A DNA stretch of 64,000 bases from Dugong dugon. Lineage: Eukaryota > Chordata > Mammalia > Sirenia > Dugongidae. This document shows positions 45,401 to 54,860 of the stretch, in pieces. Position 1 is the first letter of the stretch. The number at the start of each line of letters is the position of its first letter. A model generated the notes under the pieces. It saw nothing but the letters and a program-made list of their open reading frames with translations, made no database searches and was not told the origin of the DNA. Location: positions 6,919,001 to 6,983,000 of the forward strand of contig CM057465.1 of NCBI GenBank assembly GCA_030035585.1, in the 5' to 3' direction. The position numbers and the translations under genes are program-made.

Positions 45401-46071
45401 CACGGAGGCCATCAGGCGGCGGGGGAATCTGGCGACAGGACTGGTTTAATCTCCCAAACCGCAGCGCCGGTATAGAGAGGCGAGAGGGATGCAGGGTATC
45501 TGAATAAAGCAGGAGCGGGAGACCGAGGCCGGGAAAGAGAAGAGCGGGAGACGGGAAAGGGGGAAGGAGGGAGCAGCGGGAAGAGAGAAGAAATGGACAT
45601 TTTCCCCCACTGGAAAAGAATCATTCACCCCGGCGTTAGGCTGGGCACCCCAGCAGAGCGGGGCGGGGGGCGCCCCAGCGGGTAGGGGGAGAGGAGGAGG
45701 ACATCTCGGGTACCCGACCCGGCAGAGCTCGGCCCGTTCCGAGGTGGGTTGCCCCAAGCCGCGGGCCGGCCACTTTGCGCCCTCCGTAGCTGCCGCCGCC
45801 ACTTTGTTCTCGCTCCGGCCGCTGGGCCGCGGCGAGGCGCAGTGCGCCGGCGCGGCGCGGAGGGGGCGGGGCGGGCGGACCCCGGCCCCGCCCCCCGCGC
45901 CCCCACCGCCCCCGGCGCGCTCCATCCGGGCACTGCCGAATTAGCATCGCCCCGAGGCCCAACTTTCGGAGGCCCAGCGAGATCCCGGCGCGCGCGCCGT
46001 AGGAAATATAGTCCCTGACGCGGGCGGGCGCGGGCGGGCGGCGGGGGCGTGGGCTCCGGGCGCCGGGGGCC

Positions 46072-46128
46072 ATGCGGCGGGCCGCGCCGGCAGCCCCGGG
46101 ACCCGGCGCGCCTTGCGGGGCAGCCTGA
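46072..46128 (+). other. Upstream ORF in the presumed 5' UTR (18 codons)
   Basis: ATG at 46072 (G at -3, C at +4) in the same frame as the main start and ending in TGA at 46126-46128. It encodes MRRAAPAAPGPGAPCGAA. Its stop shows that the PHF21B frame does not extend upstream to this ATG. Whether it is in the mRNA depends on the unknown start site. Confidence 0.45.
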
Positions 46129-46314
46129 GGAGTTGCGGGGCCGCGGGCCGGCCCGGCGCCTTTCTTCCCTCGCCGGCTCGCCCCTCTGTCAGCCGCGGGG
46201 AGGGGGCTCGCCTCCCCCTTCCGGAGGCCGGCCCGCCTCGCCCGCCCCCGCCGAGCGCACAACTTCCCGGGAGCCGGGGGCAAAGTGAGCGCAAAGTGCG
46301 CCCAAGTTGCCGGC

Positions 46315-46368
46315 ATGGCGCTGCAGAGCCGGTCCAAGGCGCTCGCGGTGGAACTCGCGCGCCACCAG
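46315..46368 (+). CDS. PHF21B: PHF21B coding exon 1 (first 18 codons)
   Basis: Encodes MALQSRSKALAVELARHQ and ends at a good donor, CAG|GTAGGT, in phase 0. The start has a strong context (GGCATGG: purine at -3, G at +4), and an in-frame stop lies upstream at 46126. The peptide matches, from memory, the N-terminus of PHF21B, with residues 2, 7 and 8 differing from the human form I recall (A, S, K against E, P, E). PHF21B is a nuclear PHD-finger protein, paralogue of PHF21A (BHC80), a reader of unmodified histone H3K4 in LSD1-CoREST-type complexes; its role is less well known. The PHD finger and AT-hook-like parts are encoded far downstream and are outside the window. The short helix is part of an N-terminal coiled-coil-like region. 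Confidence 0.85.
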
Positions 46369-46437
46369 GTAGGTGGCCGGGACCCTGGGGCAGGGGGACC
46401 TGGAGAAGCGGATGCCCGAGGGACCTGAGCCCACGGT

Positions 46438-47085
46438 TTCTCTTTCTGGACGCGGGGCCTGCGTGGCTGGGGTGTCAGGAGGGACCCCCACCCCCGTGAT
46501 CCTGCCCGGCGGGAGGAGTGTGCACGGATCCACCCCCGGGCGCCCCTCCCACCCCCGGTGCAGTCTGGCACAGTTTAGGGGGCTCGAGGAGCGCGTGAGA
46601 CTCGAGCCCGCCGACTTCTCTTTCTCGTCGCAGGGTGTGCACGACTGGCGGTGCTGGGGGGGGGGGGTCTCCCGTCAGCCTGCCCGGCGGGGAGAGTGTG
46701 CATGGATCCCCTCGGGTGCCCCCCCGTCCCTCGTGCAGTCCTGCAAAGTTTGGGGGGGTCGGGGGCACGAGGGACCCGAGCCTGGCGACTTCTCTTTCTC
46801 GTCTCAAGTTCTTCGTCGCCGGGGTGCCGGGAAGGGGCTCCCCGAGTGTCTGCCGGTGGGGGAGTGTGCATAGACCACCCCCGGGCTCCCTTCCCGGCCC
46901 TTGCACACAGTTTGGGGGGCTCTTGGGGTGGGGGCGCATAAGATCTGAGCCCGTCGACATGTCTTTCTCGTCGCAGGGTGTGCATGAGTGGGGGTACCGG
47001 GAGGTGCCCCCGCAAGCCTGACCGCGGGGCGAGGGTGCAGGCTCCTCCATCCCCGTGCGATCCGATCCTGCACAGTTTGCGGAAG
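46438..47085. repeat. 170-178 bp tandem repeat in PHF21B intron 1, four copies
   Basis: Units start at 46438, 46616, 46790 and 46959 with TTCTCTTTCT-type text, followed in two of them by CGTCGCAGGGTGTGCA. Each contains a GGGGAGTGTGCATGGATC-like part, a CTGCACAGTTTGGGGG-like part and (units 1-3) a GAGCCCGCCGAC-like end. The last copy is truncated and merges into unique sequence after 47080. Copies differ at many positions, so the array is not very recent. Confidence 0.85.
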
Positions 47086-47362
47086 TACTTTTGCAGGCTG
47101 GTGCTGGGCGGCCGCGGCGTGGCGGCCGGGCCGGGCAGGCTCGCAGCGCGCGGGTGTGTGCTGGAGAGATTAGGACGCGACTTGAATATTTATGAGCTTT
47201 GCTCGACACGGACTCGCCGTGTTTACTTGGCTCTTTGTTCCTCCCCCCTCCCCCGGTACGCACTCACACTCGCACTCCCCCACACACTCAGCCGGCCTCC
47301 AAACTTGCCGCGCTACGGGCGCCGCCGCCGGTAGCCCCGGCCCGCCGCCCACCGCTACCCCG

Positions 47363-47380
47363 ATGAGGCGGCAGCCACAG
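47363..47380 (+). CDS. PHF21B: Possible alternative first coding exon of PHF21B
   Basis: ATGAGGCGGCAGCCACAG followed by a fair donor, GTAAAC, would give MRRQPQ and join in phase 0 to exon 2 (NGDLKKQL). It lies in the same CpG island 174 bp before exon 2. The encoded end resembles, from memory, the PHF21A segment that precedes its NADLKKQL (MKQDPQ). With only six codons this may be chance; no transcript evidence is available here. Confidence 0.3.
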
Positions 47381-47554
47381 GTAAACGGCCCCGCCGCCGG
47401 ACGCCACTCGCGCCGGAAGGCGCGGGGAACTTGCGAGGGCGCGCGGCGGGAGGCCGGGGGCGGCGGCTGGGGCCGGGACCGGGGAGAGGGGGCGCCGGGG
47501 CCACTTGACCTCCTGGGGGCCGCCGCCTGAGCTCGCTCCTCCGTGTCTCTGCAG

Positions 47555-47620
47555 AACGGCGACCTCAAGAAGCAGCTCCACGACAGGCCTCCGCGGATCG
47601 CAGCGCTGAGCGACAAACAA
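47555..47620 (+). CDS. PHF21B: PHF21B coding exon 2 (codons 19-40)
   Basis: A 66 bp phase 0/0 exon between an acceptor (GTGTCTCTGCAG) and a strong donor (CAA|GTAAGC). Encodes [22 protein letters not shown], which with exon 1 gives a 40-residue start. The remembered human text is [22 protein letters not shown], so two residues differ. The paralogue PHF21A has [22 protein letters not shown] at the same place, a predicted coiled-coil region. The next exon (beginning around ALGTITAV in human) was not found, so it is beyond the right edge. Confidence 0.9.
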
Positions 47621-48169
47621 GTAAGCGAGGAGGCGGCTGTGCCCCCACCGCCGGCCGGGGTGGCAATGCTGGGAGAGGCGGCGGCACTTTGGCATCACCC
47701 TAAAAAGTGCCGGCCCGGGCGCCATCCGCCAGACTCCCCGGAGGGCCCGTCCCCATCCTCAAAGTTGCCTGCCCTCCTTTTCTCTCTGGGGAGGGCTGGG
47801 TGCTGGAGGCGAGGGGAGCGAGGCCCGGAGTGGCAGACAGCGACAAGCTGCACTTAGGCGGCGCGCGCCCGGCGTCCATTTTGAGGTAGTGGACATGTTT
47901 TTGGAATGTGAACATTTCCCCGCGATCAGCGCCCCACTTCATGCTAGGGGACGTGGGGGTTAATTCGTGCCTGGACACCCAACTCCCGGCAAGCGGTTTC
48001 GGGGCTTTGCTGCAAGCCGTGCTTTAAAGCCCCCCACCGCCCCACCCCCCGCCCTCCACTTCGCCAGCTCCACTTTTGATTCTTGGAACCTGACGCCAGC
48101 TCCCGGGGAACAAAAGAAAGGCTCCCCCAGGACACCCAAAATCTGCCCAAACTTTGGTGTCCAGGCGTT

Positions 48170-49110
48170 AGGTGGAAATGGGGCCTACGAGCAGCTCCCC
48201 GCAGGGCGCGCGGTTGCCGGGCCCCTCCGGGAGGAAAGTTGGCCATTGTGACTTAGTTGCGCTGAGCTCAGCGCTCGGGGTTTCAGCACCACGAACAGAT
48301 GCCGCCGCCGCCGCCGCCGCCGCCGACCGCGGCCGCCCGCCCCGCCCCCTCCCCTGCCCGCCCCTCCCCCTCCGCGCCCTTCCCCCCGCGCGCCCCGCCC
48401 CCTCCCTTCGCCTCCGGAGCGGAGAACTTTGGGCCGCGCAGCCAATGGCGCTCGCGCGGTGGCGAGGCTCGCGGCAGCGGCGGGGGCGGCGGCCCTCTCC
48501 CCTCTGCCCCCTCCCCCTCCCGCCGGTCCCCTCCGCCCTCGTCGCCGCGCCTGCTGTCATCGATCGCGCTTCCTTCGGAATGCCGGCCGCCGCCGTCAGC
48601 ACCAAACTTGGACAGCTCCCGGCCCGCGCCGCCCCCGCCCGCCGGCTCAGCCGGAGATCCGCGCCCCCCGCCAGGGCTCCGCCTCCCCGGAGGGATTTTC
48701 GGGTGGGGGACCGAGGAGTGGACGCGATGGCGAAGGGCGGGGGGACGGCGACCCCGGCGCCAGGGCACTCGGAGGCCGGGTGTTGGTTTCGAGTCTTTAA
48801 AGTTGGGAAGTGGTGGGAGGGAGCGTGTGGGCGAGGAGGGGGCGGGGAGGGGGACGCCGAGGGAAACGTAGCTGTCCCCGCGGGTCCCCGCCGGCCCGGC
48901 TGCAGGCCGGGCGGGAGGGCTGGGACGAGCGCGTTCACCCCCTTCTGCCGGTGCGGGGAGGGCCCCCTCCCGGCTGCGCGCCCCCGGCCGCGAGTGGAAG
49001 CTTCCATTCCCGCCGGAGGGGTGCCCGGCGCGCGGCGAAGTCGGGGAGTTTGCAGGGGGAGGGGACCGCGAGCCCCGCATTACCATTTTGATTGCTTTGA
49101 TGCCATTTTT
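48170..49110. promoter_or_regulatory. Second GC-rich block, possible intronic promoter
   Basis: Contains a pure GCC/CCG run (eight units, 48301-48324), many CCGCCCC and GGGGCGG boxes, and a CCAAT box in GCGCAGCCAATGGCGCTC at 48436-48453, which is a common arrangement close to a transcription start. Long frames on both strands (up to 329 codons) are an effect of high GC. No splice pattern or domain is seen, so no gene is called. Confidence 0.5.
48301..48324. repeat. CCG/GCC trinucleotide repeat, eight units
   Basis: A perfect GCC run preceded by ATG-like text at 48299. Trinucleotide repeats of this type in CpG islands tend to vary in length. Confidence 0.95.
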
Positions 49111-49150
49111 GGAGGGGGAGGGGTGGGAAGCCCCTTCGCCGCGGAGCACA

Positions 49151-50602
49151 AAGATGTTTAATCACAGTGTGGAATCAAATCAGATACTTTCTCTCTTGAA
49201 AAAAAAAAAAAAAAATACACCACCAAATCTGGTACAACGTGATCGCCGAGGCTTCCTGGGCCCTTTTTTCACCGCAAGTTCTTGGCTCTTTAACGCTGAG
49301 AGTAGGAGCTTTAAAAAAGAGAAGGAAATCCAATAAGCCTGCAGCTTGTATTGCAACAATGCCTCTTTTTGTGTGCGTCCACATGGCAGTAGTTTTACTA
49401 TTTGGAGTGGCTATCCCGAGCTTGGGTTTGCACGATCCTTCGGTATTGCAGCAACTGTTTCAGGGCTGTTTAAATTTTTATGAAGATAGTAAATGAGTAG
49501 CTATTTATTATCTGTCGTGCCGGAATTTAGATACGGCAGAGAGAAACGTTTGAGAATCCTGCTCTCGCGGCGTGGTGCAGCTTAGGCAAGGGGAAGGCGC
49601 TTTTCCACTCTAGCTGCGTTTTCCTTTAAATTGCTACCAACTCCGGGGGAAGGAGGCTTGCGAACGGACCTCCATCTTTTTGTGTGTGTGTGTGTGCGCG
49701 CTCGTTTAAAAAGAAGGAAAACTTTTGTTTTGTGTCCTTTTTAAGAGGTTTCTCTTTTAAGGGACTAAAATTAACATTGGTAAGCAGGCAGGGGTTGGCC
49801 TGGCCGATGGGAACTTGTATTTGTCACTGCAAGTGTGCTGTTTTCCATTCTCCCTTTGTGGCATTTTATGTAACAAGGGCTCGTAAAGGAGGAAGGAGGG
49901 CGCGGCGCTAGAACGGCATGCTAATAAAGCTGCCTCGGCTCTCCCGAGCCCGGCGCCTGGAAACCTTCCGGAGGTCACCCATGAAATGAGTTGGGTAGAC
50001 TTAACATTTACTCGCTCCTCTCTCCTCGGGAGAGTTTGCTGGTGATTGGCAGCTTGGCTGGGGAAAGGTCGCCTCAGAGGTGACTCTAGGCTGGCCCAGG
50101 GTCTTGAAAAGGGGCAGAAGTGCTTTGCTTTGGGCCCGCTCAGTCCCCCAGAACCTGCCCGGGAGGGGCTGGAACGAGGGAGGGGGAGTGGAAAAGCGAA
50201 TATTTCCGAGTTTGTTGGTTTTAAACTCAACATAAAATTAACGGTAGAGTTTTTTTATAGATCTGCTTGGGTAAAAACGCCGTTCACCACCTGGCGTTTC
50301 TGCACAGCTCCTGCTTGGAATACCAGCGATAAAGGTTAGGTTTCAATTAGAAGTGCACAGGTGCATGGTGAACGAGATAGTAAAATGAACGGGTGATCCT
50401 GTTATCCACAAGTGTTGGAAATACCTAGCCGGAGGGTCAGTTCCTTCTCGGAGCAGCGGTTTGGCAAACGCAGCTAGAGTGGAAAAGTGCCTAAAAACGT
50501 TTAGGTTTTTGGCGCTGGCATTTTTAAAGTTACTTTTAGAAACGTGGACAGGTATTTAAAGATTTTTTCAAGGACTCATAGAAGTGGATAAGTTGTTCAG
50601 GT
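49151..50602. other. No feature recognised
   Basis: Unique intronic DNA with a poly(A) run at 49200-49216 and a short TG tract at 49681-49698. It is AT-richer than the island on its left. Confidence 0.55.
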
Positions 50603-50614
50603 AAATTGTATATA

Positions 50615-50838
50615 TTTTAAAAAACAAACCAACCAACCAGTGGCCACAGAGTCATTTCCGACTGATGGTGGCCCCACATGTGTCAGGGCAGAACTGTGCT
50701 CCATAGGGTTTTCAGTGGCTAATTTTTTGGAAGTAGATCACCAGGCCTTTCTTTCGAGACTCGTCTGGGTGGACTTGAACCTCCAACCTTTCCGTTAGCA
50801 GGCAAGTGTATTAACTATTTGCGCCACCCAGCGACTCC
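50615..50838 (-). mobile_element. AfroSINE form B with target duplication
   Basis: Flanked by AAATTGTATATA (50603-50614) and AAATTGTGCATA (50839-50850), 10 of 12 matching. Complete, with an AACCAACC-type tail. Confidence 0.9.
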
Positions 50839-51904
50839 AAATTGTGCATAACCATCCACCTTTTCTTCCACCGTTGGTGGGCTAGGGGATACAATGGAAA
50901 ACTAGCTTTCGTAGGACCTTGCTATTTGAAAACAGTTTGTATTTTTTCCTAACACAAACAAAAAAAACAGCTGTGGGGAGTGCTGCGTGGGGCCTAGCTG
51001 AGAAGGGCCAGGCCACGCCCCCAGGTGTGGCCGCGCCCCCAGGTGTGGCTCCAGCGTACCCTGCTGCCCTTGGCTGCTGTGCAGACTCGATGGAGGACAG
51101 GTCCTTCTTGTTTAACGAGAGATGATGTGTGAAGAGTCCATTAGTTGCTCCGGTGGTTTTACACCACGAATTCAGAGCACATGCAGAGAAGCAGTAACGT
51201 TTTTATCTCAATTGTCAAGCAACACGCAGTTCCCGTGTAAATAACAGGCCCGCCATAAATACCAAGGGTTGTTTTTTCCCCCACTCGTTGGAGTTCTCAA
51301 TGAAACATTGAGGTGCCACGTGTAGCAGGCATCTCCAGACGTAACACTTCCTGCAGGGTGGGCTTTCCAGGAGAGCTAAGAGCCCCCTCCCGCGTGACTG
51401 CGGGCCTGGCTGGTGTGACCTCGCCAGCGACACCCGGAGCCCAGGCCTTGGAGGACTGCAGTTATCTATCGATTTGATGGACTCTGGGTTCCCAGTAGCT
51501 ATCCTCCAGCACAGCAATAAACGTGTGTTTTCTTGAAAGGTATTATGTTTGTGGTGCTCACCTGGGGGACTGTGATCCGCGTTGGTCGCTGCAGGAGTCA
51601 GCCTTCGAAGTGCCCACCAGATGAAGCTGCGGGTGGGTTTTTTCTGGAAGCCCGAGGCTGTCATTGTCTATAGTCCTTTAGGAAAAGGACGTTCCATTTC
51701 CCGAGGTCTCCTCCCAAGCTTGATCTCGTCCACGAAGGTGAACTTTCATCCTGACCCAGAGTGCAGGTTCTGGTTCTTGAGACAGCATGACTTCATGTTA
51801 AAGAGAAAATTAAGGCCGTTTTCAAAAGCTGCATGTTTCATGGGGCTTTGGACTGAGCAGGAGCCCTTCCGTTTATGGCTTTGCCCACTACTACTGTGAG
51901 GCCT
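50839..51904. other. No gene recognised; a doubled 18 bp motif
   Basis: GCCACGCCCCCAGGTGTG at 51012-51029 is followed directly by GCCGCGCCCCCAGGTGTG at 51030-51047, giving two CACCC/GC boxes each next to an E-box (CAGGTG). Otherwise unique. Confidence 0.55.
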
Positions 51905-52112
51905 TCGGCGCCTCTGGGTAACACAGTTAACAGGCTTGACTGCTAACCAAAAGGTTGGTGGTTCGAGTTCACCCAGAGGTGCCTCGGAAGAAAGGCCTGG
52001 CAATTTACTTCCAAAAAAATCAGCCATTGAAAACCCTGTGGAGCACAGTACTTCTCTGACCCAGATGGGGTTGCTAGGAGTGGCGTCTGCTTGATGGGGA
52101 CTTTATTTTAGT
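51905..52112 (+). mobile_element. AfroSINE form B
   Basis: GCGCCTCTGGGTAACACAGT start, B-box-like GGTTGGTGGTTCGAGTTC, middle block GGAAGAAAGGCCTGGCAATT, degraded end. Confidence 0.85.
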
Positions 52113-52334
52113 TTATTTTTTTAACTGTGTGGCCTCCCCTCGCACAGTGCAGCCCGCTGGGCCCAGTTCGTTTGTCTGTGGAGTATTACTGGAGCCTTTC
52201 ATCCTGTCATTACCACGCTGGTCCCCACCACCAGCGTCTCTCCCTGGAAAATGGTAGTGGCCACCTGCTGGCATCCACTCTTGTCCCCCTCTAGTACACC
52301 CTCCACCGGAGTGTCTTAAAACCAGGGCTTTGAA

Positions 52335-52560
52335 ATGGTTCATTCTGCTGCTGAGAATCTGCATTTCTAACAAGTTCCCAGGTGATGTTAACGCTGCTGG
52401 TTAGGGACCAATTCTGAGAACCACTAGTACAGCAGGGGTTCTCAATATTTATGATACATCAGAATCACCTGGGGATCTTGTTAAAGTATAGATTCTGATT
52501 CAGTATTTCTGAGGGTGAAAAGGCAGATTCTCAGCAGGGATTTCAACTGAACAAACCGGT
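52335..52560. mobile_element. MER5A-like hAT remnants, two pieces in opposite orientation
   Basis: 52335-52430 (GAGAATCTGCATTTCTAACA then GTTCCCAGGTGATG) reads in one direction, and 52437-52560 (GGTTCTCAATATTTATG, AGAATCACCTGGGGATCTTG) in the other. Both fit MER5A text, short and old. Confidence 0.65.
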
Positions 52561-52874
52561 TGGAAGCTTTGTTTAAAACCGTTGCTAGAAACCGTTGATG
52601 GTCTTGCCTTGCTCTTAGGAGGAATCCAGAGGCCCCACCTGCTCAGGGCAGCGGACACCTCACACCTGCGAGCCCTGTGGGGTGGCCTCATTGGTTGTTT
52701 CAGGCAGTTCCTCAGACACCTGGCTGGTTGGGGCTTCAGGAGTGCACTTGGCTCCCCTGCCTTGTCTGTCTGTGTCTGTGACGATTTAATGCCTGTCTGT
52801 GCTAGACGGTGAGCTCCAAGGCCGGGCGGGTGGGGGGGGTTGCCCTGTCTTCTCAGAGCGGTGCTGATTAGTGC

Positions 52875-53527
52875 TGATTATTTATGAATGTCTGACTACG
52901 CAAAGGCATTTGGCTGTGTGGGTCATAACAAATTAGGAATAACATTGTGAGAAATGGGAATTCCAGAACACTGAATTGTGCTCGTGCAGAACCTGTACAT
53001 AGACCAAGAGGCAGTTGTTCGAACAGAACAAGGGGTTACTGCATGGTTTAAAGTCAGGAAAGGTGTGTGTCAGGGTTGTGTCTTTTCACCATACTTATTC
53101 AATCTGTATGCTGAGCAAATCATCCGAGAAGCTGGACTATATGAAGACCGAAGAATTGACACCTTTGAATTATAGTGTTGGCGAAGAATATTGAATATCC
53201 CACGGACTGCCAGAAGAACGAGCAAATCTGTCCTGGAAGAAGTACAGCCAGAATGCTCCTTAGAAGCAAGGATGGGGAGACTTTGTCTCGCGTACTTTGG
53301 ACATGTTATCAGGGGAGATCAGTCCCGGGAGAATTACATCATGCTTGATAAAGTAGAGGGTCAGTGAAAAAGAGGAAGACCCTCAATGAGATGGACTGAC
53401 TCAGTGGCTGCAACAGTGGGCTCAAACACAGCAACGATCGTGAGGATGGCGCAGGACCAGGCAGTGTTTCATTCTGTTATACATAGGGTTGCTATGAGTC
53501 AGAACAGACTCAGCGGCACCAAACAAC

Positions 53528-53530
<3 letters not shown>
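52875..53530 (+). mobile_element. RTE LINE with the RT active-site region deleted
   Basis: 52890-53145 encodes RT up to NLYAEQIIREAGLYE, then at about 53145-53160 it jumps straight to the C-terminal RRIDTFEL region, losing the block that holds YADD. The 3' end (CAGACTCAGCGGCACCAAAC then AACAAC) is complete. The deletion is about 0.45 kb compared with 38560-39020. Confidence 0.85.

Positions 53531-53588
<58 letters not shown>
53531..53588. repeat. GT microsatellite grown from an RTE tail
   Basis: About 25 GT units starting directly after the AACAAC end of the RTE copy. Confidence 0.95.
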
Positions 53589-53597
53589 AGCTGCTGT

Positions 53598-53788
53598 TGT
53601 TTGGTGCTGTCAAGTCAATTCCTACTCATAGCAACGCTATAGAACAGAGTAGAATTGCCCCATAGGGTTTCCTGAGTTGAAATCTTTACAGGAGCCGATC
53701 ACCAGGTCTTTTCTCCCAAGTAGCTGCTGGGTGGGTTCAAACCACTGACTTTTCAGTTAGCAGCTGTGTGCTTAACCATTGCACCACC
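53598..53788 (-). mobile_element. AfroSINE form C
   Basis: GTTGTTTGGTGCTGTCAAGT at the left, GGGTTTCCTGAGTTGAAATC in the middle, CTTAACCATTGCACCACC at the right. Confidence 0.85.
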
Positions 53789-54420
53789 ATATATATTTTT
53801 TCCTTCATTTTTTTATTGGTGAAAATATATATAACAAATTTTCTATTTTAACCATTGTTAAGTGTGCACTCCAGAGGCAATAATTACATCCACCATGTTA
53901 AGCAAACATCACCACTATCTAGTTCCAGAAGTTTCCCATCACCCCAAACAGGGACTCTGCACCCATTGAACAATAACTCCTCATTTCCGCCAGCCCCTAG
54001 TAACCTCTGATCTACTTTCTGTCTGTCTGGATTTGCCTCATCTAGGTATTTCATAAAAGTGGAATCATACAATATTTGTCGTTTTGTGCCTGGCTTATTT
54101 CTCTCAACATTGTGTTTTCAAGATGCATTCATGTTGACGTATATCGGGACTTCGCTTCTCTATCTGGCTGAATGATATTCCATTGTAGGGATAGACCACA
54201 TCTGATGTATCCATTCATCTGTTGATGGACACCTGGGTTATTTTCACCTTTTGACTATTATGAATAGCGCTGAAATGAACATTTGTATACAAGTATCTGT
54301 TCGAGTCCCTGCCTTCAGTTCTTTTATGTATATACCCAAGAGTGGAATTGCAGGTCATATGGTAATTCTGTATGTTAACTCTTTGAGAAGCTGCCACATT
54401 GTTTTGCTCAGTGGCTGTAC

Positions 54421-54587
54421 CATTTGTGGCATAGTGGTCAAGAGCTTGGCTTCTAACCAAAAGTTTGGCAGTTCAGATCCACCAGGCGCTTGGTGGATAC
54501 CCTGTGGGGCAGTTCTACTCTATGCTGTAGGGTTGCTGTGAGTCGGAATCAGCTTGACAGCAATGGGTTTGGTTTGGTTTTATCAGC
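54421..54587 (+). mobile_element. AfroSINE form A in L1
   Basis: TGTGGCATAGTGGTCAAGAG (first bases of the head lost) to GACAGCAATGGGTTTGG with GGTTT units. Confidence 0.85.
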
Positions 54588-54676
54588 AAAGCAAGGGGGT
54601 TCCAATTTTTCCACATCCTTGCCAACGCTTAATATTTTCCATTTTCTTGATTGAAACCATCCTAGTGGGTGTGAGG

Positions 54677-54860
54677 GAGTCCCTGGGTGGTACAAACGGT
54701 TAATGTGCTTGCCTGCGAAGGGTTGGAGATTGAGTCTACCCTGATGCACCTTGGAAGAAAGGCCTGATGATTTACTTCTGAAAAACCAGCTATTGAAAAC
54801 CTTATGAAGCACAGTTCTGCTCTGATCCACATGGGGTCATCATGAGTTGGAGTCGACTCG
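54677..54860 (+). mobile_element. AfroSINE form B in L1
   Basis: GGGAGTCCCTGGGTGGTACA to GAGTCGACTCGAGGGTGATT. The L1 text GGGTGTGA before it and GGGTGATTATGAAGTG after it suggest a short target duplication. Confidence 0.85.

Larger units (their letters stand above)
46369..47554 (+). other. PHF21B: PHF21B intron 1
   Basis: A 1186 bp phase 0 intron with GT at 46369 and AG at 47553-47554, preceded by a pyrimidine-rich stretch (CTCGCTCCTCCGTGTCTCTG). It contains the 170-178 bp tandem repeat and the possible alternative first exon. No SINE is inside it. Confidence 0.8.
45400..49150 (+). promoter_or_regulatory. PHF21B: CpG island covering the PHF21B 5' end
   Basis: A dense GC and CpG block with no old SINE or LINE inside it, in contrast to both flanks. 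Likely core promoter elements upstream of the start codon are an Sp/KLF-type GC box cluster at 45862-45878 (GGGGCGGGGCGGGCGG), C-rich boxes at 45886-45913, and a GCGCGCGC (NRF1-like) stretch near 45988. No clear TATA box. The transcription start cannot be placed from sequence alone; it should lie between about 45850 and 46300. A second GC-rich part (48170-49110) lies in intron 2 and is described separately. Confidence 0.8.

Noticed and set aside
45636-46571. 311-codon minus-strand frame over the promoter
   Set aside because: Same GC effect. It overlaps PHF21B exon 1 in antisense and has no domain or splice pattern.
47292-47380. Internal exon 47292-47380 between PHF21B exons 1 and 2
   Set aside because: The acceptor-like CACTCAG at 47285-47291 would give an 89 bp exon, which breaks the frame between exon 1 and exon 2. 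Only use as a first exon remains possible.
48172-49161. 329-codon + frame (and 288-codon minus frame) as a protein
   Set aside because: Long frames appear on both strands in a region of extreme GC content where stops are rare. They are rich in P, R, A and G with no domain.
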